NCBI GenBank assembly: GCA_035248685.1
Contig: DATFHF010000056.1
Span: 1-64,000, forward strand
Source of the DNA: Jatrophihabitans_A sp035248685
Lineage (GTDB): Bacteria > Actinomycetota > Actinomycetes > Mycobacteriales > Jatrophihabitantaceae
Direction of reading: 5' to 3'
Length of the DNA: 64,000 nt
The translations under genes and the position numbers were made by a program. The first letter of the stretch is position 1, and the number at the start of each line of letters is the position of its first letter. This document shows positions 9,220 through 17,580 of this stretch, in pieces. The notes under the pieces were generated by a model. It searched no databases, had not been told where the DNA came from, and saw nothing but the letters and a program-made list of their open reading frames with translations.

Positions 9220-9792
9220 ATGGCAGATCTGGAACATCTCAACGAGCTTTACGGCGAAAGCGAAGATCCCTGGCATATGCGCGGCGGCTGGTCCGCGCAG
9301 CGCCGGCGCGACCTGATGCTGGCCAGCCTGAACCATGCCCGCTACGGCAACACCTTCGTGCCGGGTTGCGGCAGCGGCGAGGTGCTGCCGGCACTGGCCC
9401 GTCGCACCGATCGGGTGCTGGCGACCGACGACAACCGGGAGCGGCTGGCCTCGGCTCGGGCTCGCACCGAGCATCTGTGCAATGTCCAGGTGCAGTGGTT
9501 GCAGCTACCGGCCCAGTGGCCGGCCGACGCTCGCTTCGACCTGATCGTGCTGCACGAGATGGGTTACCTGATGGAGCTGGCCGACTGGGCGCACCTCGCC
9601 GAGGCGGTCCGGGGCAGCTTGGAACCGAATGCCACCGTGCTCGCCTGCCATCATCACCGGCAGTTCAGCAACCGGCAGCTAGAGACTGACACCTTGCACA
9701 GCACCCTGGACAGCATCCTCGGCCTGACCAGGCAGACTCGGGTGATCGACTCGACCTTCGCCATCGACGTCTGGACGAACCGCACCGTGTGA
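9220..9792 (+). CDS. NodS-like SAM-dependent methyltransferase
   Basis: A 190-residue class I methyltransferase. The N-terminal LYGESEDPWHMRGGW is typical of the NodS-like group. The SAM-binding glycine motif VPGCGSGE lies at about residues 47-54, an acidic LATDDN follows after strand 2, and FDLIVLHEMGYL is motif IV. The substrate cannot be predicted. It stands alone between a membrane protein and a convergent small gene. Confidence 0.85.
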   Translation: MADLEHLNELYGESEDPWHMRGGWSAQRRRDLMLASLNHARYGNTFVPGCGSGEVLPALARRTDRVLATDDNRERLASARARTEHLCNVQVQWLQLPAQWPADARFDLIVLHEMGYLMELADWAHLAEAVRGSLEPNATVLACHHHRQFSNRQLETDTLHSTLDSILGLTRQTRVIDSTFAIDVWTNRTV

Positions 9793-9820
9793 GCTACCGG
9801 CCGCGGCCTGCCGGCAGCGG

Positions 9821-10120
9821 TTAGACCGTCGGGCCGCTGGCGTCGTCCGGCCGCCAGCCCCGGCCGTGGGCCCGTTGGATCAGCTCGTCCAGCACCGGGC
9901 TGATTACCTGCGGAAAGCCGGCGAGCTGCACCGCCACGCTGAACCGGTCGCTGGTCACCCCGCTTGCCGGATCAGCCGGGTCCAGCATCAGGTGCTCGCT
10001 CTGGGTCAGGGTCTGGGCCACGATCCCGCGGGCGGCAAGGAACGCGTTGATCTGCTGCGCCTCGTCTTGGTCGACGGTCTGGAAGAACACCTGTCCGCTG
10101 AGCCATCCGGTCATCTCCAT
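9821..10120 (-). CDS. Small hypothetical protein (99 aa)
   Basis: A 99-residue protein with a compact alpha/beta pattern (QVFFQTVDQDEAQQINAFLA, then VAVQLAGFPQVISPVLDELI). It resembles small ferredoxin-like folds but I recognise no family. It starts 38 bp from, and is divergent to, the gene at 10159. Function unknown. Confidence 0.6.
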   Translation of the reverse strand: MEMTGWLSGQVFFQTVDQDEAQQINAFLAARGIVAQTLTQSEHLMLDPADPASGVTSDRFSVAVQLAGFPQVISPVLDELIQRAHGRGWRPDDASGPTV

Positions 10121-10158
10121 GCAGCCATCCTGCCCTGTCTCGCATCGCTGTCGTCGGC

Positions 10159-10434
10159 ATGGTGCAGGCTGGTGCGGTGGATGTGGCTGAACTGCGGCGC
10201 TGGATCGAGGACGCGCTGACCCGGCACCAGCGTGATGTCCGGGAACGGGACGAGACGCTGGCCGAGCCGACCGCCGATGAGGTGGTGGATGCGGTGTGGG
10301 GACGGCTACCGCTGGCGGTGCGCCGGGAGGTGAGTCGGGCCCGGGTCCAGGCGAGTCTCACCATGCTGAGCTTGCGGCACCGGTTCGGTGGCCCGGCGCC
10401 GGATGCCGAGCCGCCGCGCGAACTCGAAGACTGA
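10159..10434 (+). CDS. Small helical hypothetical protein (91 aa)
   Basis: A 91-residue mainly helical protein with many charged residues (VAELRRWIEDALTRHQRDVR) and no recognised domain. In-frame GTG starts just downstream are also possible. It lies upstream of a tRNA gene. Coding use fits the neighbourhood, but function is unknown. Confidence 0.5.
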   Translation: MVQAGAVDVAELRRWIEDALTRHQRDVRERDETLAEPTADEVVDAVWGRLPLAVRREVSRARVQASLTMLSLRHRFGGPAPDAEPPRELED

Positions 10435-10510
10435 GGCCGCGTCGGCTCGCTGGTTGGCGCTCGCTAGTCTGTTCAGGCTGTCGGGCTGCATTGTTGGGCT
10501 GCCCCGACGC

Positions 10511-10584
10511 GGGGCGGTAGCTCAGCTGGTTAGAGCAGGGGACTCATAATCCCTGGGCCGTCGGTTCGAGTCCGACCCGCCCCA
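10511..10584 (+). tRNA. tRNA with CAU anticodon (Met, or Ile2 if modified)
   Basis: A full cloverleaf is visible. The acceptor stem GGGGCGG pairs with CCGCCCC (10577-10583), and the D arm contains GCTCAGCTGGTTAGAGC. The anticodon stem 10538-10542/10550-10554 encloses the loop CTCATAA with anticodon CAT at 10545-10547, and the T arm contains GTTCGAGTC. The CCA end is not encoded. CAU could be elongator Met or lysidine-modified Ile2; the sequence alone does not decide this. Confidence 0.95.
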
Positions 10585-10737
10585 CAAGGCCCGAATTTTC
10601 GGTTGCGCCCGCGGGTGAGCGAAGTAGCCAAACTCTGCGGAAAACCCTGAGTTCAACGACCGACTCCTGATGTGAGACTGACCCTTCGTACTCTGCCTGC
10701 GATCCGCGCAGCAGGTACGCCAGGCGGGGAGTCAGCC

Positions 10738-13059
10738 ATGACACGGTGGTTTGGCGCGCGGGTCGCGAGCCGACCTACGTCCGAGCGCGTGCCTGATCAG
10801 ACGACCGTGACGGCGTTGCTGCAAGCTCCGGTTAGCGGCACGGTGGCGGTGGGCACCCACATCGATCAACGGGTTTTGAACCTCGGCGGCGTGCACGGCG
10901 GCGTCGTCACCATCATCGATGCCGCGGTGGCGCACCCGACCAGTCGGCCGCGGCCGGTTCTGCTCCGTCCGGTGCGGCCCGAGCTGATCCTGGATCGCCA
11001 TCCGATCCGTGACGTGGCCCAGCCAACTTCTACCGTGCGCGAATTGGAGTTGTACGGCGAGACCGGGAGTGGCAAGACCACCTTGCTCGAGGAATTGGCC
11101 TGGACCGTCACGGACACCGATTATCCCGACGGAGTGGTGTTCCTGTCCTTGGATTCCCACCAGGTGAACGATGCGCTTTTCGATATCTGGAGCGCGTTCT
11201 ACGAATGCCCGATCTCCTTCAAGCCGACCGACGCTCAGCTGCGCATCGACCTGAAGTCAACCTGCGCCCTGGTGTTGCTCGACGATCTTGACCTCGAACC
11301 GGACGCGGTGCACCGGATCATGCACGTGCTGCCGAATTCTCGCTGCATTGTCGCCGGCCACGAGCGCCGGCTGTGGGGTGAAGGCCGGAGCATCCATGTC
11401 GCCGGGTTGCCGATGGAAGACGCCGTCCCGCTCATCGAGCACGACATCGGGCGGGCCCTCAGCCCCGACGAATGCACCCTGGCTCAAGCACTATGGCACA
11501 GCACCGCGGGCCATCCGCTGCGGTTACAGCAATCCTTCGGCGCCGTGCTTCAGGAGGCGGAATCCCGCACCGAGCGCGCGCCTGCGGTGGCTATGCCAGC
11601 CGACATCGTTGATGAGGCGGAGCTCGATCAGCTGCTTGCCGGCCAACTGCCCGGAGCCGCGTCGAATCTCGCTTCGTACGTGGAGTCGCAAACCGACCAG
11701 TGGCGGATGGCTGCCCTTGCCCGGCTGTCCCGGCCGAGCCCCGAACGTGCCGCACCGGCCGACACCTCGGTGCGACTGCGCCTGGAGAAATTGTTGATCG
11801 AGTGGGCCCTGGCGACCGGACGATACGTCCCGGCCCTGCGGCTTGCCCGGTCGACCGAATCCGCGCTGGCTCTCTGCGGTCACTGGGACGCCTGGCTGGA
11901 GGTCCTCAATCGGGTGCATCTTGCGGCGATGGATGCCTCGGATGCCCCGACCCAGGCGTGGGCGCTACACCAGATCGGAACCCGGGCGCTCTGCCTGAAC
12001 CAGCTGGTCGCGGCGGAGTCCGCATTGGCAGCAGCGCTGGAGATCCGAACCCGAATCGGTGATGAGAAGGGGGCGGCTGTTACTCGGCATAACCTGGGGC
12101 TCGCCGATACCGCCTGCCGCCGACCGGTCGGTGGCCAGCTCCACAGATCAATTGCCGTCTTGGCTGGCCTGGTGGTCCTGGCAATCCTGGCCCTGGGTGG
12201 TGTCGCGGAGGGGAGCCAATGGTGGCCGTTCCACCCGCGGCCAGCCCGCACCGCAGGATCCCTGCAGTCGACCGCAGGATCCTTACAGTCGAGCGCCGGA
12301 TCCTTGCGATCCACCGCGGAATCCTCGCGGTCGGCGTCATCTTCGTTGTCGTCGACGTCGCCGTCGCTCACGACCGCGAGCTTCTCGACCCAGCCGCCGC
12401 CGGCAAGTTCGACGCCGCGATCCACAAGCCCTTCCACACCCACTCCACCGCCGCCACCCGGGGAGCCGATTATCGCTGAGACTAGGGTGCTGGCATTTTC
12501 CGACACCGTTGTGGGCTCGTCCAACACCCTGCTCGAGCGCTTCACGATGCGTGACGCCTCGCCTCCTACTATGTCCGTTCCCAACTCAAGCGGGTTCAGC
12601 ATCGATAACGGATGCTCATCCGTCGAGCCAACCAAGTCGTCCAGGTTCACCTGTTCGGTAAAGGTGATTTTCACGCCGACCATTGCCGGTTCGGTAACGG
12701 CGACCTTGACCGCCAAGCTGCCGGACGGGTCGCAAACCTCCATCGCGCTCAGCGGAAAAGGCATCCTCCCGCAAGTGACGATCAATGTTGTCAACGACGG
12801 GTATTTGCCCGCCAGCCCAGTCATATCCGGGACGGGCATTTCCTGCCCGGGCACGTGTTCAGTCAGCGTGGCTGAGGACAGCGCCGTGACCCTTACCGCT
12901 TCTCAGTGCACCAACGACTCGTGCGCTTACATATTCGCCGGTTGGAAGAGTAATAGCTGCAGTGCGCCCGACTTCTTCATCTGCACGTTGAAGGCAGTCC
13001 TGCCCGCGGGCAGTAACGACATCACGGTCTATTACGAGTACGTCCAAAACTCAGGCTAA
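10738..13059 (+). CDS. STAND (NB-ARC/NACHT-like) ATPase with transmembrane helix and extracytoplasmic ASH-type C-terminus
   Basis: A 773-residue multidomain protein. Residues 30-51 carry a short motif (APVSGTVAVGTHIDQ) that recurs in the next gene. A P-loop ATPase follows: Walker A GETGSGKTT at 107-115, Walker B LVLLDDLD near 180. Then comes a helical winged/TPR-like region, one hydrophobic helix near 471-490, a long Ser/Pro-rich linker, an ASPM-SPD-2-Hydin-like beta domain (about 578-677), and a last beta domain with SCPGTCS and FAGWKSNSC of the InlB-repeat-like type. ATG 10738 has GGGGAG upstream and was preferred to GTG 10672. STAND ATPases are sensor switches in regulation or defence. The partner gene follows by 19 bp. 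Confidence 0.85.
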   Translation: MTRWFGARVASRPTSERVPDQTTVTALLQAPVSGTVAVGTHIDQRVLNLGGVHGGVVTIIDAAVAHPTSRPRPVLLRPVRPELILDRHPIRDVAQPTSTVRELELYGETGSGKTTLLEELAWTVTDTDYPDGVVFLSLDSHQVNDALFDIWSAFYECPISFKPTDAQLRIDLKSTCALVLLDDLDLEPDAVHRIMHVLPNSRCIVAGHERRLWGEGRSIHVAGLPMEDAVPLIEHDIGRALSPDECTLAQALWHSTAGHPLRLQQSFGAVLQEAESRTERAPAVAMPADIVDEAELDQLLAGQLPGAASNLASYVESQTDQWRMAALARLSRPSPERAAPADTSVRLRLEKLLIEWALATGRYVPALRLARSTESALALCGHWDAWLEVLNRVHLAAMDASDAPTQAWALHQIGTRALCLNQLVAAESALAAALEIRTRIGDEKGAAVTRHNLGLADTACRRPVGGQLHRSIAVLAGLVVLAILALGGVAEGSQWWPFHPRPARTAGSLQSTAGSLQSSAGSLRSTAESSRSASSSLSSTSPSLTTASFSTQPPPASSTPRSTSPSTPTPPPPPGEPIIAETRVLAFSDTVVGSSNTLLERFTMRDASPPTMSVPNSSGFSIDNGCSSVEPTKSSRFTCSVKVIFTPTIAGSVTATLTAKLPDGSQTSIALSGKGILPQVTINVVNDGYLPASPVISGTGISCPGTCSVSVAEDSAVTLTASQCTNDSCAYIFAGWKSNSCSAPDFFICTLKAVLPAGSNDITVYYEYVQNSG

Positions 13060-13078
13060 ACGGAGGGGCGCGGAGACG

Positions 13079-13504
13079 ATGGACACGAATGGGCGTGACA
13101 GCTATACCGTGACGGTCAGTGGGCCGGTAAGCGGGCAGGTAGCGGTCGGGCGCGACATCTCGCAGACTCAGACCAATCTGAACGGAGCTGCGAAAGAACT
13201 CTCGCCCGAGGGTCTCAGCCAACTGGCTAGCTTGTTCGCGACACTCCGCTCCGACGTGACAGCGCACGCGCTTGCCGAGCAACGCGACGAGGCGTTGGCC
13301 AAGGTGACTGAGCTGGAATCGGCGATCGCGGCCGAGGACAAGCCAGATCTAGTCACGATGGATTACGTTCGCGGCTGGTTCGCCAAACGCGTGCCGCAAC
13401 TAGCCGGCGCGGTCGTCTCCGTCATCGTCCATCCGTTGGTCGGCCAGCTTGTTACGGCGGCGGGGGAATCTCTGGTAGCCGAGTTCCACCGAAGATTCCA
13501 CTGA
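13079..13504 (+). CDS. Small partner protein sharing the N-terminal motif of the STAND ATPase
   Basis: A 141-residue protein. Residues 15-36 (GPVSGQVAVGRDISQ, then NL-G) match residues 30-51 of the upstream ATPase at about 13 of 22 positions. A charged helical segment (about 60-90, likely coiled coil) follows. The C-terminus is a hydrophobic or amphipathic stretch (LAGAVVSVIVHPLVGQLV) that could touch membranes. The arrangement fits an adaptor or effector recruited through a shared N-terminal module, but no effector family is recognised. ATG 13079 has GGAG close upstream. Confidence 0.75.
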   Translation: MDTNGRDSYTVTVSGPVSGQVAVGRDISQTQTNLNGAAKELSPEGLSQLASLFATLRSDVTAHALAEQRDEALAKVTELESAIAAEDKPDLVTMDYVRGWFAKRVPQLAGAVVSVIVHPLVGQLVTAAGESLVAEFHRRFH

Positions 13505-13527
13505 GTTGGCCTGACCTGCGGCCCGGC

Positions 13528-13962
13528 TCAGTCGAGGCAGAACTCGTTGCCCTCCGGATCCTGCATGACGATGCAGACGTCGTCGATGCCGTCGGCGTCC
13601 AACCGGCGCACCCGGCGGGCACCGAGCGCGACCAGGCGGGTGCATTCCGCCTCGAGTGCGTCCGCCCGTCCCTCACGGGGCACGCCGGCGGCCGCACGCA
13701 GGTCGAGGTGCACGCGGTTCTTCGCGGTCTTGGGCTCCGGCACCTTCTGAAAGAACAGCCGCGGCCCGACGCCGTCAGGATCGACCAGCGCCGAGCGGTC
13801 GTTGCGGTGGTCGGCCGGGATGCCCCAGGCGTCGAGCGCGGCGTCCCATGAGTCGAAGCCGGACGGTGGTGGCGCCAGCACGTAGTGCAGCGCTTCGGCC
13901 CAGAAAGCCGCGTGCGCGCCGGGATCGGCACTGTCGAACGTCACCTGGAATTCGGTTGCCAT
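13528..13962 (-). CDS. VOC/glyoxalase-like protein
   Basis: A 144-residue protein with the vicinal-oxygen-chelate fold pattern: FQVTFDSADPGAHAAFWAEAL at the N-terminus, RVHLDLRA in the middle and MQDPEGNEFCLD at the C-terminus. The His in RVHLDL and the Glu in GNEFC are typical metal-site positions. VOC proteins include lyases, dioxygenases and resistance proteins; the substrate here cannot be told. It is divergent from the LAL regulator, whose start lies 23 bp away. Confidence 0.85.
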   Translation of the reverse strand: MATEFQVTFDSADPGAHAAFWAEALHYVLAPPPSGFDSWDAALDAWGIPADHRNDRSALVDPDGVGPRLFFQKVPEPKTAKNRVHLDLRAAAGVPREGRADALEAECTRLVALGARRVRRLDADGIDDVCIVMQDPEGNEFCLD

Positions 13963-13984
13963 GCCTAGACCTTAGGCTGACGGA

Positions 13985-16696
13985 ATGCCTGTGCTGGGCA
14001 CCAAGCTGCATCTGCCCTCGCCGCGTCGCCGGCTGGTGCAGCGCAGCCGGCTGACCAACCGACTACCTGCGGACGGTGAGGGGCCGCGGCTGGTCCTCGT
14101 CGCGGCACCGGCCGGATTCGGCAAGACCACCCTCTTGGCGCAGTGGTTGGCTGCGGCCGACAAGCACAGAGTTGCGTGGTTGGCCCTGGACCCAGCCGAC
14201 GCCGATCTCCGACGGTTCCTAACCCACGTGCTGGCCGCAATCCAAACTGCCGAGCCTGAGGTGGGTGTCGACGCACTCGCCCAATTAGAGGCCGGCGGCG
14301 CCCAGCCAATCGAAGCCGTCCTGGTCAGCTTGATCAATGATCTCGATGTCCTGGCCGGCCCGACGGTGGTGGCGCTCGATGACTACCACGTCATCAGCCA
14401 GACCGAGATCCATCAGGCGGTGACCTTCCTGCTGGACAACCTGCCTCCGCAGGTCACCCTGGCGATGACCACCCGGGCCGATCCACCGCTTCCGCTATCT
14501 CGACTGCGTGCACGTGGCGAGCTCATCGAGATACGGGCCGCGGACCTCAGGTTCACCACCGAGGAAGCGGAGACGTTTCTCATTGACGTAATGGGGCTGC
14601 AGTTGGAACCCGCACTGGTGGCGGCGCTCGGGGCACGTACCGAGGGCTGGGCAGCTGGGCTGCAGTTGGCCGCGCTGTCGGCCCGGAGCCATGACGGCGC
14701 AGACGTCCCCGAGTTCGTCGAAGCCTTCTCCGGAAGCCACCGGTTCATCCTCGACTATCTCGTCGAGGAGGTGTTGGAGCGCCAGCCGGACGACCTGCGC
14801 GCGTTCCTGCTGGACACCTCCGTCCTCGATCAGCTGACCGGCGACCTATGCGACGCGCTTACCGGTCGCTCCGACGGGCAACCGGTGTTGGAAGCCCTCG
14901 AGCGGGCGAATCTGTTCGTCATTCCGCTCGATGACGAGCGCCGGTGGTATCGGTACCACCAGCTGTTCGCCGATGCCTTGCGTGCCCGACTGGCCGCCCG
15001 GCATGCCGATCGGGTCGATGAGCTGCATGCCGCGGCTAGTCGATGGCTCGCCGAGAACGGATTATTGGCCGATGCGGTAAGGCATGCGATCGCGAGCGGC
15101 GACCACGAGCGCACCGCCGACCTCGTCGAGCTCGGCCTGGCCGACCTTCGTCGACGACGCCAGAACCAGACCCTGCTCGACTGGCTGGTCGCGTTACCCG
15201 ACGACGTGGTGCGTCGCCGACCCTTGCTGGCCACCATCGCGGCCTGGAGCCGGCTTTCCCAGGGCGACTTGGACGGAGTCGAGCTCTGGCTCGATGCGGC
15301 GGAAGCCGGTTTCGCCACGGCGGGGCTATCGGTCGTTCCGACCGCGGGTTCGCTGGCCGACGCGGCCAAGCATCGCGAGGACGAGTTCCGCTCGCTGCCG
15401 GCCATGATCGAGGTCTACCATGCCTCGGTAGCCCAGGCCCGGGGCGACATCGAGGGTACCGTCGCCCACGCGCGCCGGGCACTCACCCTGGCCGGGCCGG
15501 ATGCCCACTTCCCTCGCGGTGCCGCTGCCGGCTTCGTCGGACTGGCGGCGTGGGCCGCCGGCGACCTCGGCACCGCTGTGGACACGTTCACCGAGGCGGT
15601 TGCCAGCCTGCACGCAGCCGGCATGCTGGCAGACGAACTCGGCGCGACTGTCGTGCTGGCGAACATGTGGCTGGCGCGGGGACGTCCGGTCCAGGCGCGC
15701 CGGCGCTACGAACGCGCGCTGGCCGCGGCCGAGAGTCACCCCGGGCTGGTGCTGTCCACCACCGGTGATCTGCATGTCGGTCTCGCGGACCTACTCCGTG
15801 AGCAGGGCGAGCTAGCCGCGGCCGCGGCGCACCTCGAGATCGCCCGCGAGCTCGGGGACCGGGCGTCCTTGCCGGAGAACCGGCACCGCTGGTACACCGC
15901 AATGGCCGCACTGCTATGGGCAAACGGTGAGCTCGACGGCGCCGTCGCGATGCTCGACCGGGCCGAACCGCTCTTTCTGCCCGGCTTCTTTCCGGACGTG
16001 CGGCCCATTGCCACGACCAGAGCCCGGGTGCGGATCGTCCAAGGCCAGCTCGACGATGCCCGGGCTTGGGCCCGCCAGCGCGGGGTTACCAAGGAGGACC
16101 CGACGAGCTATCTGGCCGAGTACGACCAGCTGACCTTCGCTCGGTTACTCATCGCCGACGGTGCCGCGCACGAGGCGCTCGACCTGCTCGGCCGGGTGTT
16201 AGCCGTCGCACAGACCGCGGGCCGCGGCGGCAGCCTGATCGAGGCTCGCCTAGTTCGGGCGCTCGCTCACCACGCCAACCGCGATGCGGACGCGGCGGCC
16301 GCCGACCTCGCCGCCGCCCTTAGCGCCGGGGTGCCGGAAGGCTACTGCCGGCTCTTCCTGGACGAGGGACGACCGATGGTCGAGTTACTGGGACAGGTTG
16401 CCCGGGTCGCGGCGCAGGACGTACGAACGCATGCTGAGCAGCTGCTGTTCGCCGCCACTGCCAAACCATCGGGTGAGCCCGCCGTTGCCACGCCCGCCGC
16501 CGAGGAAAGCCTCAGCGAGCGCGAGCTGGAGGTGTTGCGGCTGCTGGCGACCGAGCTCAGTGGGCCGGAGATCGCGCGACAGCTTTTCGTTTCGGTGAAC
16601 ACGCTGCGCACGCACACCAAGCACATCTTCACCAAGCTGGACGTGAACACCCGCCGGGCCGCAGTCCGTCGAGCCACCGACCTCGACCTGCTCTAG
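13985..16696 (+). CDS. LAL/MalT-type LuxR family transcriptional regulator
   Basis: A 903-residue STAND regulator. The N-terminus PVLGTKLHLPSPRR is typical of LAL/MalT proteins. Walker A APAGFGKTT lies near residues 40-48 and Walker B VVALDDYH near 128. A long TPR-like sensor region runs from about 350 to 820, and a LuxR-type helix-turn-helix closes the protein (LSERELEVLRLLATELSG, then VNTLRTHTKHIFTKL). Such proteins bind ATP and an inducer, oligomerise and activate nearby promoters. The membrane-protein/GNAT operon just downstream and the palindrome at 16715-16733 are candidate targets. Confidence 0.95.
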   Translation: MPVLGTKLHLPSPRRRLVQRSRLTNRLPADGEGPRLVLVAAPAGFGKTTLLAQWLAAADKHRVAWLALDPADADLRRFLTHVLAAIQTAEPEVGVDALAQLEAGGAQPIEAVLVSLINDLDVLAGPTVVALDDYHVISQTEIHQAVTFLLDNLPPQVTLAMTTRADPPLPLSRLRARGELIEIRAADLRFTTEEAETFLIDVMGLQLEPALVAALGARTEGWAAGLQLAALSARSHDGADVPEFVEAFSGSHRFILDYLVEEVLERQPDDLRAFLLDTSVLDQLTGDLCDALTGRSDGQPVLEALERANLFVIPLDDERRWYRYHQLFADALRARLAARHADRVDELHAAASRWLAENGLLADAVRHAIASGDHERTADLVELGLADLRRRRQNQTLLDWLVALPDDVVRRRPLLATIAAWSRLSQGDLDGVELWLDAAEAGFATAGLSVVPTAGSLADAAKHREDEFRSLPAMIEVYHASVAQARGDIEGTVAHARRALTLAGPDAHFPRGAAAGFVGLAAWAAGDLGTAVDTFTEAVASLHAAGMLADELGATVVLANMWLARGRPVQARRRYERALAAAESHPGLVLSTTGDLHVGLADLLREQGELAAAAAHLEIARELGDRASLPENRHRWYTAMAALLWANGELDGAVAMLDRAEPLFLPGFFPDVRPIATTRARVRIVQGQLDDARAWARQRGVTKEDPTSYLAEYDQLTFARLLIADGAAHEALDLLGRVLAVAQTAGRGGSLIEARLVRALAHHANRDADAAAADLAAALSAGVPEGYCRLFLDEGRPMVELLGQVARVAAQDVRTHAEQLLFAATAKPSGEPAVATPAAEESLSERELEVLRLLATELSGPEIARQLFVSVNTLRTHTKHIFTKLDVNTRRAAVRRATDLDLL

Positions 16697-16714
16697 CCGA
16701 ATCACCACCCGAGT

Positions 16715-16733
16715 CACATCACATGGTGATGTG
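16715..16733. promoter_or_regulatory. Palindrome, candidate regulator-binding site
   Basis: CACATCAC-ATG-GTGATGTG, perfect 8-bp arms with a 3-bp spacer. It lies between the LAL regulator stop and the operon at 16810, about 77 bp before that start. Its size suits a dimeric LuxR-type HTH, so it may be the regulator's operator. It could instead form a weak terminator. Confidence 0.5.
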
Positions 16734-16809
16734 GCCTCACCACGTCGATTCCTAATGTCCCGGACATCGCCGGATAGCCCGGCGAACTAGAGGACAACAG
16801 GAGCCAGCC

Positions 16810-17499
16810 ATGACCATCACCACCGCCAAACTGACCCGAGCCGCAGGCATCTGCGCCGCCGCCGCAGGGGCGATCTTCGTCGGCGTCCAAATCAAGCACC
16901 CGGCATTTACCGTGCAAGCCTTCACCGACGGCATCAGCTGGCACGCTCGCAGCATCGCGAAGCTGGTGATGTCCGGGCTCGCCATCGCGGGCCTGACCGG
17001 CATGTACCTGTACCAGCGCCGCCGGATGGGCAAGCTCGGGCTCGTCGGCTACCTGGTGTTCACCGCCGGCTATCTGCTGATGTCCAGCGTCGAGTCGATC
17101 GCCGCGTTCGTCCTGCCGGGCGAGGCGCACAGCCGGCCGGGCTACGTCAACGACGTGCTTCGCGCCTCGGCCGGCCTGAAGACAGCCGGCGACATCGGCT
17201 CGATGCAGCTCTTGTTGGCCCTGATGGGCGTGACCTACATGGCCGGTGGCTTGCTGTTCGGCATCGCGCTATTCCGAGCTCGCGTCCTGTCCCGCTGGGC
17301 CGCCGGGTTACTCGTGCTCGGTGCTGTCGGCATCGCCGCGCTGAAGTTCCTGCCGGTCTCGTTCGATCGGCCGATGGCGGTCCCGACCGGTATCGCGCTG
17401 ATTGGCCTGGGCGTCTCGCTATGGCGCACCCAGCGCCGGCCGGCCGTAACCGCCAACGCGCCGACGACCTTGTCCGCTGACTTCGCCGCAGCTCGATGA
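16810..17499 (+). CDS. Multi-pass membrane protein (DUF4386-like)
   Basis: A 229-residue protein with about six hydrophobic helices. GAIFVGVQIKHPAF at the start, MLYQRRR-type cytoplasmic loops (MYLYQRRRMGK) and a GVSLWRTQRRP end resemble DUF4386-like membrane proteins. AGGAG lies upstream of ATG 16810. It is the first gene of a likely three-gene operon with 17581 and 18240, downstream of the LAL regulator. No catalytic residues can be assigned. Confidence 0.8.
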   Translation: MTITTAKLTRAAGICAAAAGAIFVGVQIKHPAFTVQAFTDGISWHARSIAKLVMSGLAIAGLTGMYLYQRRRMGKLGLVGYLVFTAGYLLMSSVESIAAFVLPGEAHSRPGYVNDVLRASAGLKTAGDIGSMQLLLALMGVTYMAGGLLFGIALFRARVLSRWAAGLLVLGAVGIAALKFLPVSFDRPMAVPTGIALIGLGVSLWRTQRRPAVTANAPTTLSADFAAAR

Positions 17500-17580
17500 G
17501 TGAGCATCGCAGTGAGCGCCAGCGAGCGAGGAGCGAAGCGAATACCAGCGATGAGCGCTTGCGCGAAGAGCAGTAGGCAG
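17500..17580 (+). repeat. Gene-junction repeat, copy A
   Basis: The 81 bases between two membrane-protein genes match positions 49084-49155 over most of their length. Both start GTGAGCATCGCAG and both contain CGCCAGCGAGCGAGGAGCG and GATGAGCGCTTGCGCGAAGA. One frame reads SDERLREEQ then stop. The element ends directly at the ATG of the next gene. Confidence 0.8.

Noticed and set aside
10544..10744. A minus-strand frame ending GRVGLEPTAQGL
   Set aside because: It reads across the antisense strand of the tRNA gene; this ending is a known false-gene signature of tRNA antisense.
17500..17580. Translation of the DUF2306-like gene from GTG 17500
   Set aside because: The extra 27 codons lie inside a dispersed repeat and do not look like a membrane-protein N-terminus; ATG 17581 fits better.
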